DNA of 64,000 nucleotides, taken from positions 24,925,139 to 24,989,138 of the forward strand of contig CM075769.1 in NCBI GenBank assembly GCA_037974665.1. The letters run 5' to 3'. Origin of the DNA: Ehretia macrophylla. Taxonomy: Eukaryota; Streptophyta; Magnoliopsida; Boraginales; Ehretiaceae. Made by a program: the position numbers and the translations under genes. This document shows positions 61,172 to 64,000 of this stretch, one piece after another; the first letter of the stretch is position 1; every line of letters starts with the position of its first letter. The notes beneath the pieces are model-generated. The model had not been told where the DNA came from. It searched no databases and saw only the letters and a list, made by a program, of their open reading frames with translations.

Positions 61172-62490
61172 TATTAGGGATATGCCCTAATGCTATAGTT
61201 TGAGATGATGTCTTTAGGGTTTAATGAGAATATGTCTATGTGTTTTATACACTATATTATTTGTAGGATATTCATATTCCCCGCTTCAATATGAATATGT
61301 CCCTAATGCTTATCCGAGAAAAGAAATGTTCTAAAAGGGTTTAAGATATTTCACATTTTTTCTTCGATATGATAATCATTAAGAATCAATTCATAGCCCT
61401 TCATATTATTCAACCGGGACTAGAATAATCGAGTACGGGTTATCATATGTTATTACCTTTGATTAACATAATGATGTTAAAGATAAAGGATGGCATGCGA
61501 AGTGCCAGAACAACATGATGATGTGGACTAATAAACATATAAGTGATCGTCTGTGTACGGATCATTGAATGTGACAATAAATAGTGAATTGCATGATTTT
61601 AGGTTAGTTTACTATTTAGTTGAGAATAGTGCAAATTAATCCTCAGACTTGAGAAATTACGACTGTCGGTTATATCAGGGGCTAATTACTGCGTTTGGAC
61701 AATGCCCGTCTTCTATAAGGTGGGTTATGGCCTTTCGCATTTTAGTGTTGTGGTATGAACCGATAGGTAATTGCCAAGATAGGATCTGTTAACCTCCAGC
61801 ATGAGGCGATGTCCTATGATATGTGAGATTGGTTGGTAAACGAGAAAGTCCTTGGCCAAGGCGAGTATGAAGTGATGGAAATGGGTTTTTCCATGGTAGT
61901 CATCTCTCGTTTCACTGATTCAGATTTATACATAGTATCGGATGTGGACTTAACCATTTCAAGGTCCTTTCTCGATCTGGACATTCTTAATAGAAGGATC
62001 GGCCTGCAGGCTAATTCTCAACGGTTAAATGGATTCATAAAAGACGTCGTCTTCACTATTGTTTACATTCTCATGGTACGTTTGTTGCTAGTGCGTCACT
62101 CATGAGCATGAGGGTATTTCCGTAAATGACGAAGACATTTCTGAAATAGATAAAGCGGTTTCTCTAGAAGGTCACACACTAATAAGTATCATGAATAAGT
62201 TCACCAAGAGCTAGTATGATGTGGTTGGTGGCTTTAAAGTGCTAAGAATCATCTATGTTGGTATTTGGGCCAAAAGTATAATTTTAAAAAGTTTTGGGGT
62301 CAAATTATAATTACTAAAACTTTTGGGGCCAAACTGCAATTATTGAATAATAGTTTCAGTATAATTATTCTAATAGAGATTAAAATGGGCAAAAATAATA
62401 TATATATATATATATGACTCTCCCAAAAAGCCAAAGGAAATCTAGAAACTTGTGGATCTTCTAGCCTGTATTTTATGTTGTATTTTGCTT
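61172..62490 (+). repeat. Forward Copia LTR fragment
   Basis: Starts TATTAGGGATATGCCCTAATGC, matching the Copia LTR start with TG changed to TA. Shared blocks with 56138-57997 include AAGTCCTTGGCCAAGG near 61848, GTCACTCATGAG near 62094 and GGTCACACAC near 62170. A TA repeat lies near 62396-62416. It lies head to head with the minus Copia pol it interrupts. The right end near 62490 is approximate. Confidence 0.75.
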
Positions 62491-62900
62491 AGTCAACTTA
62501 CCTTTAGCCAACTTACCTTTAGCAAACCTATTTCAAAACCCATGTAAGGTCACGGCGTTGAGGAGCAGAGGGCGTAAGACTCCGTGTTAGCCATGTGGCG
62601 ATTTGGTGAGAAATAGTTAGGCTTCGAAGATAGTAAGGCTTCGAAAATAGTAAGACTAAGTACGATGCAGGATAGATTATAGGGAAAATAGACTTGTTTA
62701 TTTATTTTCTTTGTATTGGTGGGAAATACACTTCGATCAAGTGTACTTGTATGTATTCTACAATTAGTCAGTATAATCCAGACTGAAGAAGTTCACTATG
62801 TCTTCAGCACAGAACCAGTCAGATTCAGAGACGATGAAGAAGATGAATCTACAGTCAAGATTCCACTTTCAAACAACATTATCACAAGACGACAATATTA
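62490..62900 (+). other. Left edge of the pararetrovirus-like segment, unassigned
   Basis: Begins with ACTTACCTTTAGCC repeated twice near 62498-62523 and holds TTCGAAGATAGTAAGG-type repeats near 62624-62655. These resemble wording in the leader at 63450-63610. Two short overlapping frames near 62716-62916 and 62798-63049 show no family motif. Could be intergenic sequence or the tail of a lost reading frame. Confidence 0.4.
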
Positions 62901-63035
62901 CTTTCGGTCACAGTGAAAGTAATCCAGTCAAAAGACAGAATTATTACGTCACGACAAGAAATCTTTCAGCCACAGTAAAAGGCAGAAATGATCATCAAGT
63001 CACGACAAAACAAGATTCGGCCACAGTAAAAGCCG
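62901..63035 (+). promoter_or_regulatory. Upstream repeats of a pararetrovirus-like promoter
   Basis: Three copies of a ~19-nt word, TTCRGYCACAGTRAAAG, at 62901-62919, 62963-62981 and 63015-63032. Two copies of a GTCACGACAA word lie between them near 62948 and 62999; the first reads TGACG on the minus strand, as in as-1-type elements. They lie 110-240 bp before a TATA box, the usual place for enhancer repeats in Caulimoviridae full-length-RNA promoters. The promoter role is inferred. Confidence 0.5.
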
Positions 63036-63142
63036 ACCACTATTCATGAATAGTAAAAATCACTTTTTACTGTTCACTTTAGGAAAAGTTACTTTTGACT
63101 TTTCTTTTTTAAATTTCACTTTTGCTTTTCAGATTCGATATC

Positions 63143-63151
63143 CTATATAAG
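63143..63151 (+). promoter_or_regulatory. TATA box of the pararetrovirus-like promoter
   Basis: CTATATAAG followed by ACAGAG, close to the plant pararetrovirus TATA form. Transcription would begin about 30 nt downstream, leaving about 240 nt before the primer site and about 455 nt before the first frame. Confidence 0.65.
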
Positions 63152-63179
63152 ACAGAGTCTGTATCATTAACATAGGATC

Positions 63180-63630
63180 CGAATTTTCTTTCTCTTCTAA
63201 ATTTTCATTTTAATTCGGTATCACTTTTGAACATTGTACTCCTGTACAACCAACAGTGTGGCACTCACTCATTCCATTTACAGTTAATAACAAGTAAGAG
63301 ACTTTGTCTCCTTTTATCTTCATCTTGCTTGAGTTTCATTTATTTATCAGTCTATTATCCTAGTTTATTCCGCTTTCTGTTATGGCTTTGATTATCTTGT
63401 CTTCCCTGGTTAGTTTCTAGTATCAGAGCCAGAGCAACTAGGTTGTTAGTTTTGTCCAACTTACCTGTATCTACAACTTACCTTTGCCGCGATAGGTCGT
63501 GATAGGGTTAGGGAGTAAGTAAGACCCGAGGAAGGGCAGTTGGCTCCAGGTTTCCCTTGTAGGCGTCGTTGGCTCGAAGATAGTAAGTAGGTTCGCAGAT
63601 AGTAAGGGCAGAACTAGTAACACAGTTGTA
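63180..63630 (+). other. Pararetrovirus-like leader
   Basis: A leader of about 450 nt with the primer site inside it. It has CAACTTACC words (near 63457 and 63476) and downstream GTAAGT/GTAAGG words (near 63515, 63583 and 63600) that could pair with them. Such leader folding is known for ribosome shunting in Caulimoviridae, but the fold here is only suggested. Confidence 0.45.
63418..63430 (+). other. Primer-binding site, pararetrovirus-like
   Basis: TAGTATCAGAGCC differs by one base (G to A) from TGGTATCAGAGCC, the initiator tRNA-Met complement used by Caulimoviridae and many plant LTR elements. No LTR precedes it, which supports a pararetrovirus rather than an LTR element. Confidence 0.7.
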
Positions 63631-64000
63631 ATGGCTTCTAGTAGCAGTAATGCTTCAGTAAGACCAGATAATAATACTATAGCAAAAACATAACAGACAT
63701 GGACAGTAGGTGAGTTAAGTAATTGGAAACCTCCTAAGATTGAGATAAAAGAGATTTATCATAAGGGTCTCATCGGCCTAAAATCTCTGCTTACTATTAA
63801 GTGTAAGGAAAAAGTAGTGCCACTAACCAGTGATCAACAGAGTATTAGAGTTTTCTCTCAGAAAAGTTTAGATAAAACCATTAGAAACGGCTATAGGTTT
63901 CTACATATTGGCCATGTGCAAGTTGCACTTAAGCCTTTAATCAGAGAAGGACTAGATACCAGTGTATATCTAGCTCTTAGAGATTGTAGGTTACTCAGAT
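63631..64000 (+). pseudogene. Endogenous pararetrovirus movement-protein region, partial
   Basis: A frame beginning at ATG 63631 after the leader and running off the window, with one in-frame TAA at 63691-63693. Beyond the stop the frame stays open to base 64000. The stretch near 63913-63998 (GHVQVALKPL, then VYLALRDCR) resembles the core of 30K-type movement proteins, in which a conserved Asp follows a hydrophobic strand. Its place as first product after promoter, leader and tRNA-Met site fits petuvirus- or florendovirus-like Caulimoviridae, where the movement domain leads the polyprotein. It is an old integrated copy, not intact. Genus assignment is not possible from this much. Confidence 0.6.

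Noticed and set aside
62716-63049. Two overlapping short frames (66 and 83 aa) before the pararetrovirus-like promoter.
   Set aside because: Low-complexity, no recognised family, and the second runs through the enhancer-like repeats. A viral C-terminal remnant is possible but unsupported.
63631-64000. Reading the right-end frame as a host gene or LTR-element gag.
   Set aside because: It follows a promoter and tRNA-Met site without an LTR, and its strand pattern near 63913-63998 resembles a viral movement protein. The case is moderate, not certain.

Overview
This window is plant nuclear heterochromatin made almost entirely of nested LTR retrotransposons, with an endogenous pararetrovirus fragment at the right edge. 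I found no host gene, tRNA, rRNA or CRISPR array. The plant assignment rests on chromodomain Ty3/Gypsy polyproteins with initiator-tRNA-Met primer sites (TGGTATCAGAGC), LTRs of 2.2-3 kb, a plant-type Ty1/Copia element and a Caulimoviridae-like movement-protein frame. The species cannot be told from the sequence. Boundaries below rest on TG...CA LTR ends and 5-bp target-site duplications (TSDs) read by eye.

Working names: family A (LTR TGTAATACCCGAG...GGGGCGTGACA), family B (TGTGAAACCCC or TGTGAGACCCC...GGGGYGTGACA), family C (TGTGACGCCC or TGTGATACCCC...GGGGYGTTACA) and one Copia family. A and B carry coding regions of the Tekay/Del chromovirus type. C is present only as LTRs and as one non-autonomous element.

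Layout: 1-4927, 3' part of element A1 (pol plus 3' LTR), inserted in the gag of element A2. 4928-22812, A2: a gag scrap, then pol and 3' LTR, split by a family B solo LTR (4974-17035, minus). That LTR is split by a family C solo LTR (5913-15524), which is split by a 7.1-kb non-autonomous element (7884-14994, minus) with two nearly identical 3-kb LTRs. 22813-26864, fragments of a B-like LTR and a C-like LTR. 26865-32448 and 41881-42120, a forward Copia LTR and leader, holding a B-like solo LTR (27425-29968) and the complete element A3 (32449-41875, TSD GACCA). 42121-53585, a minus C LTR holding the complete element B1 (42998-52875). 53586-56137, fragments of B-like and C LTRs. 56138-61171, a minus Copia element with pol and 3' LTR. 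61172 to about 62490, a forward Copia LTR fragment. About 62490-64000, a pararetrovirus intergenic region, leader and start of the movement-protein frame.

All coding regions are dead. A3 and B1 each keep one uninterrupted reading register from gag to the chromodomain yet hold 9 and 10 premature stops, every one explicable by a C-to-T change on one strand. This is the pattern expected of silenced, methylated DNA. The youngest insertion is the non-autonomous element.

The most interesting signal lies inside the LTRs. Families A, B and C share the same ordered plan despite strong sequence divergence: an AG|GTGAG donor-like site, a CCTACTTTGTT block, a TATCCTTT block, a hairpin whose two arms co-vary between families, a CAG|G acceptor-like site and, in A and B, a short acidic reading frame in the same phase after that site. 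In B-type LTRs this frame differs in length by exactly three codons. This suggests an intron and a conserved small terminal exon carried inside the LTR.
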